Positions 14,472 through 23,092 of a DNA stretch of 42,101 nt are shown here, one piece after another; within the stretch, counting starts at the first letter, position 1, and each line of letters opens with the position of its first letter. Under the pieces are notes generated by a model, which was given only the letters and a program-made list of their open reading frames with translations, was not told the DNA's origin and ran no database searches. The position numbers were made by a program, and so were the translations under genes. The stretch is from a virus. The stretch covers positions 1-42,101 of IMG/VR virus record IMGVR_UViG_3300048837_000263. One strand, given 5' to 3'.

Positions 14472-14896
14472 TGAGCAGATTCGCCACATCCGTCGACGTT
14501 TTGCTCTGGTATCCGTCGCTCTCGACGACGAGCCCGGAGCTCATGCAGGCCGCGATCGATGCGGTCGAGTGCATGTTTGATGTCGACGTGTGGGGCTGCA
14601 ACCTGCTGGCGGGATCGACCCACGCAACCGCCCACGTGCTGCTCATGCAAGCCAAGGCCGCGAGCGCCTCGGGCAGCACTGGCAGCGCCGGGCCCGTCTC
14701 GCAAATGAGCATGGGCCCCGTCTCGATCTCCTACGCGTCAGGGGCATCGAGCACGACTGGCGACGATTGGTGGCGCCTCACGGGCGCGGGTCAAGCGTAT
14801 CTCGCCCTGCGGGAACTCTGCGGCCCAGTTCCGTTCGCAGCGATGGCAGGCCAGTGCGATTCATGGCCGAGCGGAGCGAGGTGGCCATGCCGGTGA
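14471..14896 (+). CDS. Head-tail connector (DUF4054-like)
   Basis: The 141-residue protein fits DUF4054 adaptor proteins: an N-terminal helix pair (PELMQAAIDAVECMFDVDVWG), a long helix (ATAHVLLMQAKAAS), then a glycine-rich turn, MSMGPVSISYAS, and a C-terminal DDWWRLTGAGQAYLALRE. Family members attach under the portal to form the neck ring. It overlaps its neighbours on both sides. Confidence 0.8.
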   Translation: MSRFATSVDVLLWYPSLSTTSPELMQAAIDAVECMFDVDVWGCNLLAGSTHATAHVLLMQAKAASASGSTGSAGPVSQMSMGPVSISYASGASSTTGDDWWRLTGAGQAYLALRELCGPVPFAAMAGQCDSWPSGARWPCR

Positions 14897-15438
14897 TTGA
14901 TCGCGATCGAGGAATGAAGGCGCTTCGGCGCGAGCTGGCGTACCTAGGGAGCCATCACGCGCGCATCGGCGTGCTGTCGGGTCCAGGTAGAGGCGGCAAC
15001 GTACAGGCGCAGGCGCCGAAAAAATCCCCGCCGAAATCACGTCGCAAAAAACGCGGATCGAAGGTCGCGCCAGCTTCTGGTACTGGTCGCGGACTCACGG
15101 TCGCCGAGGTTTTTGCGTGGCATGAGCTCGGGCTCGGGCGAAATCCCAAGCGCAGCTCGATCGGCTGGGTCGAGAAACATAAACAGCGGGAGATCGTCGC
15201 GTTCCAAACAAAGTTGCTCGACCTCGTACTCGCGCAAAAAATGGGCGGCAAAGAAGCGCTTTGGGTTCTCGGCGAGAAGGCTCAGTCGCTCGTCAAGGCG
15301 CGCATCGTGTCGGGCATTCCGCCCGCCCTGAGCCCCGAATACCTCAAGCGCAAAGAGGTTGCAGGCGGCAAGAAAACTCCACTAATCTGGACGGGCCAAC
15401 TCTTGAACTCGATCCGATATAAGGTCGTCGCAACATGA
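14887..15438 (+). CDS. Neck/tail completion protein (HK97 gp10-like)
   Basis: The 183-residue product starts at ATG 14887 behind GAGG (an ATG at 14863 is an alternative). The sequence ends LIWTGQLLNSIRYKVV, the conserved TGQLLxSI tail of HK97 gp10-like head-tail joining proteins. An internal lysine/arginine-rich insertion (KKSPPKSRRKKRGSK, about 45-60) is unusual and could touch DNA or be disordered. WHELGLGRNPKRSSIGW matches the family's HExG...PxRxF region. Confidence 0.78.
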   Translation: MPVIDRDRGMKALRRELAYLGSHHARIGVLSGPGRGGNVQAQAPKKSPPKSRRKKRGSKVAPASGTGRGLTVAEVFAWHELGLGRNPKRSSIGWVEKHKQREIVAFQTKLLDLVLAQKMGGKEALWVLGEKAQSLVKARIVSGIPPALSPEYLKRKEVAGGKKTPLIWTGQLLNSIRYKVVAT

Positions 15439-16502
15439 CCACGCCAACCGCATTCAACATCGGGTTTCAGACGACGGCGCAGCTCTTGGCAGTGCCAGAG
15501 ATGGCGCCGACTGGCTACGTCAACGGTGCCGGTATACCGGACACTGCTGCAGACTGCAACACGCGTGCGAATGCGGTGTATGCTGGATTCATCCGCCAAT
15601 GCCTCGCGCAGATAAACGAGATCATGTTGGGCAACGTCGTGCCGCCTGGCATCGGCACCTTGCAGGGCACGACGTGGCGACCTGGCGACGATGCCTCAAA
15701 CACGGTTGAGCCGGACGATGTAACAGTTTACGGCATTACCACGCCGTCATCGCTCTGGACGCTCAGCGGCACCGCTGCGAGTGAGTACGCGGGGCCAAAC
15801 ATGGCGGGCAGTCTGTCGACCTACTATCAGCTACAGAACGCACGTGGCGGGGTCAACGGTGAATCGAAGCTGATCTACGGAGGTCGAACGTTTGCTGGAA
15901 ATGTGCTGTTCAACGACGCGGCGATCACGATTGGCCAGACCGTTGCATGGTGTGGGTTCGTGCATATCGGGAACTGGAACCAGGCCAACAAAGGTGCGAT
16001 CATCGCCACGCACCGCGCCTACGATCGCGTCACGGAAACGGGCGCGTCGTACCGACTCGGGTTCGAGCTCGGGCTCGGAGATCTCGTTGGCATCGACGAC
16101 CCGGGGGCACTGGCGCTGTACTACCGCCACGTCAACGCGTCCGATGTCGAGGTGATTCGCGGGATCAATATATCGGGTTCGAATCGCATTGCACTAAGTG
16201 CAGGCCGCGAGTGGTTTGTCGGGATGCTGCGCACCGCGACGACGCTCGACATTTTCATCAATGGCCTGCTCGTATTCACGACGACATTCGGGGCGGGCGA
16301 CGAGCCGTCACCAGGCACCGCACCGGAGATGCGTCTCATGCATGGCGGGAGCTGGGTTGGCTCGGAGCTCACGGCGGACACCTCACGCTACATTGACGGG
16401 GCATTTCGCAACGTCGCGTTGTGGAACACATCGCAGCCCAATGCTGCGCAATTATTGAGCTTCTATCGCGTCGGTGCGGGATTCCTGGAGAAGGCACCAT
16501 GA
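15435..16502 (+). CDS. LamG/concanavalin-like virion protein
   Basis: The 355-residue product has a C-terminal lectin-like jelly roll (about 120-350): CGFVHIGNWNQANKGAIIAT, REWFVGMLRTATTLDIFING, RLMHGGSWVG, and YIDGAFRNVALWNTSQ. This is the strand order and 'F-IDG-xx-NVALWN' ending typical of LamG/ConA-like domains, which bind carbohydrate. The N-terminal 110 residues resemble a small helical attachment domain. It sits in the middle of the neck genes, overlapping both neighbours. It may decorate the neck or head and bind glycans; its place here is odd for a lectin. Confidence 0.75.
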   Translation: MTTPTAFNIGFQTTAQLLAVPEMAPTGYVNGAGIPDTAADCNTRANAVYAGFIRQCLAQINEIMLGNVVPPGIGTLQGTTWRPGDDASNTVEPDDVTVYGITTPSSLWTLSGTAASEYAGPNMAGSLSTYYQLQNARGGVNGESKLIYGGRTFAGNVLFNDAAITIGQTVAWCGFVHIGNWNQANKGAIIATHRAYDRVTETGASYRLGFELGLGDLVGIDDPGALALYYRHVNASDVEVIRGINISGSNRIALSAGREWFVGMLRTATTLDIFINGLLVFTTTFGAGDEPSPGTAPEMRLMHGGSWVGSELTADTSRYIDGAFRNVALWNTSQPNAAQLLSFYRVGAGFLEKAP

Positions 16503-16873
16503 TCGACATGACCGCACTGGCTGGCGTTGTCGAGGCTTTCGCCACGGGCGAGCTCACGGTCTCACGTGCGCAGCCGGTGGCAATCGTCAACGGTCGTCGA
16601 GTCGACGGCACGTTTGCGCCGCTCACTGGCGTCGTTGGTTCGGTGTGGCCCATTGCTGGCGACAGCGTTGACGTCGATGAGTTTGGGCGAAGGCAATCGA
16701 GCACGGCGGAAATCTATTGCTTGCAGGAGCTGCGGATCGCCGACGACGGGGCGACGAGCTTGCCGGGCGATCGGGTCACGCACAACGGTGTCGTGTACGA
16801 AGTGATCGCTCAACAAAACTGGACGCGAGGCGAGTTCTTCGTCTACGTCGGGCGGGACGTGGGCCACCCATGA
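16499..16873 (+). CDS. Neck/head-closure protein (putative)
   Basis: The 124-residue product starts with ATG overlapping the LamG stop. The C-terminal half, DDGATSLPGDRVTHNGVVYEVI followed by NWTRGEFFVYVGRDVG, has the 'GDxVxxxGxxYEVxxxxdW...Fxxxxxxr' pattern of small beta-barrel head-closure or stopper proteins. Order (after gp10-like, before terminator) fits. The exact family is not certain. Confidence 0.65.
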   Translation: MIDMTALAGVVEAFATGELTVSRAQPVAIVNGRRVDGTFAPLTGVVGSVWPIAGDSVDVDEFGRRQSSTAEIYCLQELRIADDGATSLPGDRVTHNGVVYEVIAQQNWTRGEFFVYVGRDVGHP

Positions 16874-17652
16874 GGACCGCCTACGCACGCCCCGAGCTTG
16901 AGGCGCATCTCATCGACGCGACTCGACGCATCCTCGGGTTGCCGGCCGACAAGGTTTTTATCGGCGATTTTGCGAGCGACACGGCTGCGCCGGAGCGACC
17001 GTTTGTTTCGATTATCGTTGCGCCAGAGTCATCTCCTTCGCGCACGGGGACGGTCCGTTACCAGCCGGGGATTGAGTACTGGCGCTGCGAGATTATCGAC
17101 GATGTCGATGGCAATTACTCGATCGAGGTCGATGGCACGACGTTCACACACGCGGCTGTCGGGCAAACGAAAGCGCAGATTCGCGATGCACTCGTGGCGT
17201 TACTTGGCGGGCCTAACTACACGGCGGCCGCTGCCGGTAGCGTGAGCATCGACATCGAGTCGGAGGTGCTGTTGCGCCGTTTGCTGGTGTCGTCGTCGGC
17301 GAATATCACGAGCGAGAAGCTGCGCGGGAACACGATCAAGATCACCACTCGAACGCAGTCGCTCGCGGTGCAAGCTCGGTGCGTCGGCTCGTACTCAGCG
17401 ACGCCAAGCGCAACGAACTCCGGCGTCGACATGGCCGAGCGGTTGCTTGTTGGGCTCTATGATGCCGACACAACGCGGGCCATGCGAGACGATGGGTTTG
17501 CGATTAACTCTGGGGTAGTGGCCGACCTCTCGACGATCACGGATGGATTCGCGGAGCTCATCGGATCGCTCGATGCGACGTGCGTTACAAATAGCATCTA
17601 CGTCGAAACCATTGACAACGCGACCAGTGCAAGTGTAAGATTCGAGGAGTAA
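16870..17652 (+). CDS. Tail terminator/neck protein (LIC_12616-like) with inserted module
   Basis: The 260 residues begin MRTAYARPELEAHLIDATRR and continue PFVSIIVAPESSPSRTGTVRY, then a C-terminal part MAERLLVGLYDADTTRAMRDDGFAINSGVV...DATCVTNSIYVETIDN. This split resembles LIC_12616-type neck/terminator proteins (small alpha-beta fold closing the tail tube). Residues about 70-162 are an inserted copy of the module shared with cement protein and sheath (DGNYSIEVDGTTFTHAAVGQ, then KAQIRDALVALLGG). It ends 2 bases before the sheath. Confidence 0.7.
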   Translation: MRTAYARPELEAHLIDATRRILGLPADKVFIGDFASDTAAPERPFVSIIVAPESSPSRTGTVRYQPGIEYWRCEIIDDVDGNYSIEVDGTTFTHAAVGQTKAQIRDALVALLGGPNYTAAAAGSVSIDIESEVLLRRLLVSSSANITSEKLRGNTIKITTRTQSLAVQARCVGSYSATPSATNSGVDMAERLLVGLYDADTTRAMRDDGFAINSGVVADLSTITDGFAELIGSLDATCVTNSIYVETIDNATSASVRFEE

Positions 17653-17654
17653 AC

Positions 17655-19343
17655 ATGCCGCAAAACGACTTTGTCGAAGTAACAGTAAATCTACAACCGG
17701 CAAGCGCGGCGACTGCTACGCTTGACACTGCGATGATCATTCACTCGCTGACCGATGCGCAAGATCAGGCTTTTGGCGGCCCGCGATTCAAGCTGCTCAC
17801 CGCGGACACGTGGCCGGATGACCTTGCTGGCCTCGGCATCACCGACGGCGAGGCCGCGTACGAGGACGTGCAGGCCCATTTCGGCCAGGCCAACGTGCCG
17901 GACAAGGCGTATCTTGGCCGCCGCGGCAAGGACATCGCGCAGGTCTGGACGGTCACCGCCCCCGGCGTGCCAGCCGATGGCAACTACACGATCGTTGTCT
18001 CGCAAAACGGAGTGCCAGCGGTTGGATCTCCTTACAATTTCGCGGCGTCATCGGATACGCAAAACGATGTGCGAGATGGTCTCGTCACTGCGTGCGGTGC
18101 AGGTTCGGCGATGTTCACCGTCGCTGCGGGTGGTGCTGGCGAGGTGGTGCTCACGTCCGTTTTGCCAGGCGTCGCCCTCACGGTGTCGGTCGTATCGCCA
18201 GCGTCGAGCATGACTGCAGCGGTGACCACTGGCACCAAGGTCGCCGCGGTCGCCCAGGTCTGGACGATGGACATTGGCAGCGCTGCGGCTGGCGTCTACG
18301 AGCTCATCGTGTCGACGTCGACGGGTCAGAAAACTTACACCCACGTTGCGATCTCCGGAGCGACTGCGACGACGATCCGCGACGCCATCAAAGCGCTCTA
18401 CGATGCGGACCCGAGCGACCTGTTCGGCGCCACCATGGCATCGGTGTCTACCGACAAGGGCACGCTCACGGCCTCGCTTGCGGGTCGCCCGGGCAGCGTG
18501 ACGATCACCTCGCCGGCGAGCGATGCGACGGCCACCGTGACCACGGCAAATTACGGCATCGCCGACGACGTCACTGCGCTCATCGCCGCGAATCCGAACT
18601 GGTACATGGCGATCCTTGGCTCGCACGTCAAGGCGGAGATCTTGCTCTTCGCCGAGCGCATCGAGGCCACTCAGGGCACGACGGCGCCCAAGGCCGGACT
18701 CGTACAGACGAGCGACGCTGACACGCTCACGGACGCGGCGGACAACGTGCTGGAGCTCCTGCAGGAGCGGTCGTATTTGCGAGTCGCGGGGTGTTACCAC
18801 TCGCTGAACGCTGAGGGATTCCACGCTGCCGCGGCGGGCTACGTGCTGCCGATCCCTGCGGGTAAGGTCTCGTGGGTCGCCAAACCGATCGTCGGGCTAA
18901 CACCGGAGGATTTTACCTCGTCGTCGTCGCCGGCCAACATCCGCTCGAATGAGGGATGGTGGCTCGAAAACTTCGCGGCGAGAAATCAGTCGGTCATCAA
19001 TGGCGGGTACTCGTTTCGCGGCGTTCCGTTCGATATCATCCGAGCGATCGACACGTTTTGGCTCAATGCTTCGAGTGCATTGATGGATCTGTTGGTAAAC
19101 AACTTGATCGTGCCATATACGAACGCCGGGCTCTCACAGGCGCGAGGCGTCGTAAAGACGGCGTACAACAATGCAGTGTCGGCTGGCTATGCGGTCGAAG
19201 GAACGCTCGTCTTGAGCGAGCCGAAAATTAGTGACGCAACTGGCAATGAGCGATCGCGGGGAATCTTCCCCGAATTCGTCGCATCCTTCATTATCCAAGC
19301 CGGAGCGCACAAGGTTCGCGCCACGTTCAACGTGTCGCAATAA
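17655..19343 (+). CDS. Contractile tail sheath protein (DUF3383), two inserted modules
   Basis: The 562-residue protein matches DUF3383 sheath proteins. The N-terminus is MPQNDFVEVTVNLQPASAAT. The core beyond residue 300 contains NPNWYMAILGSH, SYLRVAGCYHS, and NEGWWLENFAARNQSVINGG. The C-terminal domain ends GAHKVRATFNVSQ. Residues about 96-194 and 200-299 are two copies of a roughly 100-residue beta module (QVWT...GNYTIVVSQNG and QVWT...GVYELIVSTSTG), placed where sheath proteins often carry surface insertions. It shows that the tail contracts. Confidence 0.92.
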   Translation: MPQNDFVEVTVNLQPASAATATLDTAMIIHSLTDAQDQAFGGPRFKLLTADTWPDDLAGLGITDGEAAYEDVQAHFGQANVPDKAYLGRRGKDIAQVWTVTAPGVPADGNYTIVVSQNGVPAVGSPYNFAASSDTQNDVRDGLVTACGAGSAMFTVAAGGAGEVVLTSVLPGVALTVSVVSPASSMTAAVTTGTKVAAVAQVWTMDIGSAAAGVYELIVSTSTGQKTYTHVAISGATATTIRDAIKALYDADPSDLFGATMASVSTDKGTLTASLAGRPGSVTITSPASDATATVTTANYGIADDVTALIAANPNWYMAILGSHVKAEILLFAERIEATQGTTAPKAGLVQTSDADTLTDAADNVLELLQERSYLRVAGCYHSLNAEGFHAAAAGYVLPIPAGKVSWVAKPIVGLTPEDFTSSSSPANIRSNEGWWLENFAARNQSVINGGYSFRGVPFDIIRAIDTFWLNASSALMDLLVNNLIVPYTNAGLSQARGVVKTAYNNAVSAGYAVEGTLVLSEPKISDATGNERSRGIFPEFVASFIIQAGAHKVRATFNVSQ

Positions 19344-19352
19344 AGGAGAATT

Positions 19353-19859
19353 ATGGCGAACAATGCAACATGGGATTTCGCGAATCTGAACGTCGTGTTT
19401 GGCGGTCACCAGATCACTGGCTTCGCCGACGGCGACTCATACACAATGGATTTCGACGTTGATCGATTCACGAAGAGAGTCGGAAATTATGGACTTGGCG
19501 CGTGGGCAAAGTCCAATAACTTCGGCGCCGGCGGGTCGTTCACGTTGCTCTCAACGAGCGACGATAACACGATCTTGCAGGCGTTCCTGTCAGCCGATGA
19601 GATGACACCGGGCGGTGTGCTGGTGCCATTGGTGGCTCTTGAGACCGGCGGAATCCTGTCGCATACCGGACTGTTTCGCATCACTAAGGCGCCAAGCGTT
19701 TCACGTGGAACGGATGTCCCCACGACAACGTGGGTCATCGGAACGACTCGTCTGATTCAGGTTCTTGGCGGGTCTACGCCTTCAATCATCATCGACAGCG
19801 TTGCCGCAGCTCAGGCCATCGTGGCCGCGGGCGCAGCATCGCTTGCGCAGCCGAACTAA
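19353..19859 (+). CDS. Tail tube protein (DUF3277)
   Basis: The 168-residue protein starts behind AAAGGAG. Sequence MANNATWDFANLNVVFGGHQ, ITGFADGDSYTMDFDVDRF, and WAKSNNFGAGGSFTLLSTSDD matches DUF3277 tube proteins, which follow DUF3383 sheaths in this type of phage. It forms the inner tube through which DNA passes. Confidence 0.9.
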   Translation: MANNATWDFANLNVVFGGHQITGFADGDSYTMDFDVDRFTKRVGNYGLGAWAKSNNFGAGGSFTLLSTSDDNTILQAFLSADEMTPGGVLVPLVALETGGILSHTGLFRITKAPSVSRGTDVPTTTWVIGTTRLIQVLGGSTPSIIIDSVAAAQAIVAAGAASLAQPN

Positions 19860-19883
19860 CGACTAACGACGAGAGCAATCGAC

Positions 19884-20489
19884 ATGCAATCGCAACGAAA
19901 AACAATCCCTAAAGTAAGTTCCGTCGGAAATCAGGCGCGAGACATTGACGGCGTGAAATGGGCCGTTTGTCGATTGCCGGCACAGCGAGCGCTGCCAGTG
20001 CTCTCGCGTCTGATCTTCGATGTTGGACAGGTGCTGTCAGAGGTAATCTGCAGCGCAGATCGAGACATCGACCCGAGCGTTGAGGCAACGATTCGCGGGG
20101 CAGTCGCTTCGTTTGCGCCATCGACTGGAGCGCTCACGCTGGCCGCCGTCAAGGCGATCTTCATGACATCGGCGATCGGCAAGATCGGCAAGATCGACCT
20201 CGGGTGGTACGCTGCGGAAATGTTGCCTGGTCTACTGTCGGCGAACGGAGTGCCTATCGATTCGATGGACGAGCTCGACGAAACCGGCATCGGACCGGTG
20301 CATTTAGTTGAACTCGTGTGGCTGGCACTTGTTGAGAACTTCCGCCCTACTTCCACCGCCCGCGCTATGTTCGATGGCAGCGCCGGGGCGGAAAAAACGA
20401 CGGGAAGCCCGATCCAAGGGAAATCGAAATACAAAGGCGAAACGAGTTCGGCTGGCCGTCAGGCCCCAACACAGGAGATGACTGGCTGA
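19884..20489 (+). CDS. Tail assembly chaperone, zero-frame product
   Basis: The 201-residue protein lies between tube and tape measure, where phages encode the two tail chaperones G and GT. The sequence is mostly helical (RLPAQRALPVLSRLIFDVGQ...GIGPVHLVELVWLALVENF). After residue 165 it turns to a low-complexity Gly/Ser/Lys tail (SAGAEKTTGSPIQGKSKYKG), while the -1 frame over the same bases looks like real protein. This implies that a share of ribosomes shifts frame here. Confidence 0.8.
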   Translation: MQSQRKTIPKVSSVGNQARDIDGVKWAVCRLPAQRALPVLSRLIFDVGQVLSEVICSADRDIDPSVEATIRGAVASFAPSTGALTLAAVKAIFMTSAIGKIGKIDLGWYAAEMLPGLLSANGVPIDSMDELDETGIGPVHLVELVWLALVENFRPTSTARAMFDGSAGAEKTTGSPIQGKSKYKGETSSAGRQAPTQEMTG

Positions 20490-20671
20490 TTTGGAGACCC
20501 ATCATGGATGGCAAGGCAACTTGGCGCGACATGATGGAGAACGACATCTATTGGCTGCTAGACCTCAACGAAGCGATGGACGTTTGGCAAGACATGAACG
20601 ACCTTGATTTGCGCCCACCACTTTCACCCGACGCGAAGGGGACCGCAACAGTTAGGTTTCGTGGACTATGA
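20393..20671 (+). CDS. -1 frameshift extension of the tail chaperone (GT-like)
   Basis: The -1 frame stays open from before A6 (20392-20397) to TGA 20669-20671, which overlaps the tape measure start. It reads KNDGKPDPREIEIQRRNEFG, then WPSGPNTGDDWLIWRPIMDG, then WRDMMENDIYWLLDLNEAMD: protein-like, aromatic, with predicted helices. A separate start at ATG 20504 would give only 55 residues and cut this block. The A6 run in GCG GAA AAA ACG is the most slippery site, although the heptamer AAAAAAC is not in the classical phase (the zero-frame AAA can slip to AAA; ACG does not pair well at -1). The fusion would be about 262 residues. Confidence 0.7.
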   Translation, partial: KNDGKPDPREIEIQRRNEFGWPSGPNTGDDWLIWRPIMDGKATWRDMMENDIYWLLDLNEAMDVWQDMNDLDLRPPLSPDAKGTATVRFRGL

Positions 20672-22557
20672 GCACGCCACTACGAGAGATTTTCCTCGCG
20701 CTCGGAATCAAGACCGACGCGGCCGTTGACGGCCTTGACGAGGTCGATAAGGTGACTGAGGAGTCGAAGAAAAACCTCAAAGGCCTAGAGGATCAATCGA
20801 AGCAGACATCCGCAGCGCTCAAGGATTTCGGATCGAAGATCGCCGACGGTGCGAAGGTTGTCGCAACGGCGATCGCCGCAGCAACGACGGCGACGGCATT
20901 GTTTTTCGAATCGTGGTCGAAGGGCGCGGCCGAGGTTGACCGCACGGCCAAGGCATACGGCGTCGGAACGGATGCCTTGCAGGAGCTGCGCTTCGCGGCG
21001 GAAAAACTCGGCGGCGATGGCGAGTCGATCACCGAGGTATTCAAGGAGATGGCGATTCGCCTTACGGAGGTCGCCGAGACTGGCACTGGCCCCGCAACGG
21101 ATGCTCTGACATTGCTCAAGCTCAAGGCCGAGGACCTCAAGAAGTTGCGGCCCGAGCAACAGTTCGAAATTCTCGCGGATGCGATATCGAAGGTGTCCGA
21201 CGAGGGGACGCGATTCTTCCTCAAGGATTCGCTATTTGGCGAGGAGGGCGGAATCAAGATTGGCAACCTGATGGAACAGGGCGCCGAGGGAATTGCCAAG
21301 CTCCGCGAGGAGGCTCGCAGTCTAGGCGTCGTGCTCGACAAGGATGCCATCAAGAAGGCAAACGAGCTGCGCCAATCGTTTTTTACGCTCCACAAAACGG
21401 GCGAGGGGTTCGTCAATTTTCTTGCGTCTCGCATGTCGGGACGGATCAAGGAGATCGTCGACCGTCTCGTCGAGTGGGCGTCCGCCAACAAGGACGTGAT
21501 CGCCACTCGCATCGAACGAATCATGATGCAAATGGTCGAGCTGTTGGAGAAGGTTGGGCCGTTGCTTGGCGATACGGTCGACATGTTTTCGAAGCTCGTG
21601 GACCAGGTCGGTGGGCTCGACAAGGCGCTCTATGGTGCGGGTGCAGCGTGGGCGGCCTGGAAGGTCTCCGCCCTGGCGGCGATCGGTCCCGTGGGCAAGG
21701 CTTTGGCAGTGGTCGCCGGCGCGGCAGCGCTTGGTGCATTGGCAGAGCGAAAGTTCAACGAGCGCGCACGCGAGCGCCTGGAACTCAGCAAGAGCCGGAC
21801 GGCAGCGACTAGCGAGACTGCGCGACTTATTACAAGGGCGGCCGCCGAAGCTCAGATGGAAGAGACGTTTGACCCGGAGATAGACAGACTTAGAAGGGTC
21901 TTCCGGGAGACAGCAACAGCGGTCAGTCGTGAGACGTCTGGCGCATCGCTTGACGATCTAAACCGAATGAACGCGCAGATGCAGAGCATCGAGGATCAGC
22001 TCGATGCTGCATACGAGGCCGACGCCATGCATCGGCGGGAGACCGAGTCGGCATCGTTCGAGTTCGGAAAAATCGCCAAGCCTGGCGCGAAATCTGGCGC
22101 GGCCGCCGTCACCTCCGCCAGCGAAATCGCTGCCGCGGAGAATCGGGCCCGCGAGCTCGATCGAGATCGTCGGATTCGAACGGAGCTAGAAACCATGCGT
22201 GCAACGTCGGAGGGCCCGCGTCGCATGGCGATTGAGGCCGCGTTGCGGGGTGTGGAGCAACGAATCAACGGCGGTCAGGTCAAAGGCGTCAATGAGCTCA
22301 TCGCCGAGGCCGTGGGCCAAGGAACGGGTCTCGGAAGTGGCGCACTTCGGCCGGCCGGGCTCGGGACGACGATCAACAATATCGACGCCAGCGTGTTTTT
22401 CAACCTTGGTGGAATCGAGGTGACCGCCGAGGTTGCTGGCGCAGTGTCATCGCAGGCGCAGGCCGCTGGTAAGTCGATCGGCGAGGCAATGATCGAGGTC
22501 TTGCGACCGATGTTCAACGAGGCGTTCCAGACTCAGAGAGGGCAGATCCTTGGCTAA
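20668..22557 (+). CDS. Tape measure protein
   Basis: The 629-residue protein opens MSTPLREIFLALGIKTDAAV and is almost wholly helical. It has coiled coils at 25-60 (EVDKVTEESKKNLKGLEDQS), a hydrophobic helix at about 68-82 (KVVATAIAAATTATALFF), and another at about 333-363 (WAAWKVSALAAIGPVGKALA), as in tape measures. Its length suggests a short tail, of the order of 90 nm if 0.15 nm per residue applies. It overlaps both the chaperone extension and the next baseplate gene. Confidence 0.9.
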   Translation: MSTPLREIFLALGIKTDAAVDGLDEVDKVTEESKKNLKGLEDQSKQTSAALKDFGSKIADGAKVVATAIAAATTATALFFESWSKGAAEVDRTAKAYGVGTDALQELRFAAEKLGGDGESITEVFKEMAIRLTEVAETGTGPATDALTLLKLKAEDLKKLRPEQQFEILADAISKVSDEGTRFFLKDSLFGEEGGIKIGNLMEQGAEGIAKLREEARSLGVVLDKDAIKKANELRQSFFTLHKTGEGFVNFLASRMSGRIKEIVDRLVEWASANKDVIATRIERIMMQMVELLEKVGPLLGDTVDMFSKLVDQVGGLDKALYGAGAAWAAWKVSALAAIGPVGKALAVVAGAAALGALAERKFNERARERLELSKSRTAATSETARLITRAAAEAQMEETFDPEIDRLRRVFRETATAVSRETSGASLDDLNRMNAQMQSIEDQLDAAYEADAMHRRETESASFEFGKIAKPGAKSGAAAVTSASEIAAAENRARELDRDRRIRTELETMRATSEGPRRMAIEAALRGVEQRINGGQVKGVNELIAEAVGQGTGLGSGALRPAGLGTTINNIDASVFFNLGGIEVTAEVAGAVSSQAQAAGKSIGEAMIEVLRPMFNEAFQTQRGQILG

Positions 22558-23092
22558 CTACAATCAATTTGCACTGTTCGCAGCCAAGCGTCCGTCGATC
22601 GGTAACATCGTGTTGAACTGCACGATATCCGAGAGACACGGCCGACAGTATGCGATCTCCGATTCTCCAATAGAGAACGGCGCGACGATCACCGATCACG
22701 CGCTTAAGTTGCCTCGCGTGCTCGACATTGTGGGGATTCTCTCGCCGTATCCAGACAATATCCAACAAGATTTGGTCAATAAGGCGTCGGCGTTCGTTGG
22801 TCAAAACGGGTTTCCGGATGCACGCGGGACGTGGGCGCGCATCGTCGCGCTTGCTGACTCTCGTATCCCGTTTGACGTCTACACTAATCTTGAACTGTAT
22901 CGGAACATGATGTTTCAGTCGTTCGAGCACACAGAGGACGACCAGACGAGCGGGAGTATCATCACGCTCGTTGCAACGCTTCGGCAAGTCCAGTTCGCAG
23001 CGACGATCAACGAACTCAACATCGCCGACAGCGTTCTAAACAATCTAACCGCAGCCGATGACGTTGGTTTGCAAGGGACGTCGCTGCTATGA
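22550..23092 (+). CDS. Baseplate/tail protein, Dit-like N-terminal domain
   Basis: The 180-residue product follows the tape measure. SPIENGATITDHALKLPRVL matches the Dit-like tail protein domain ('ENGxxITDHxxxxPxxLxIxG'). The rest (TYxNLELYRNMMFQSFEHTE...SGSIITLVATLRQVQFA) completes the barrel. It probably joins the tube end to the baseplate hub. The predicted start overlaps the tape measure end by 8 bases. Confidence 0.82.
   Translation: MANYNQFALFAAKRPSIGNIVLNCTISERHGRQYAISDSPIENGATITDHALKLPRVLDIVGILSPYPDNIQQDLVNKASAFVGQNGFPDARGTWARIVALADSRIPFDVYTNLELYRNMMFQSFEHTEDDQTSGSIITLVATLRQVQFAATINELNIADSVLNNLTAADDVGLQGTSLL

Noticed and set aside
14590-14886. N-terminal extension of the gp10-like gene to 14590
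   Set aside because: This part is the shadow of the DUF4054 gene in another frame; homologous sequence starts at the ATG of 14887.
20392-20398. AAAAAAC as a classical A AAA AAC slippery heptamer
   Set aside because: In the zero frame the codons are GAA AAA ACG, so the heptamer phase is wrong; the A-run is kept only as a candidate for non-classical -1 slippage.
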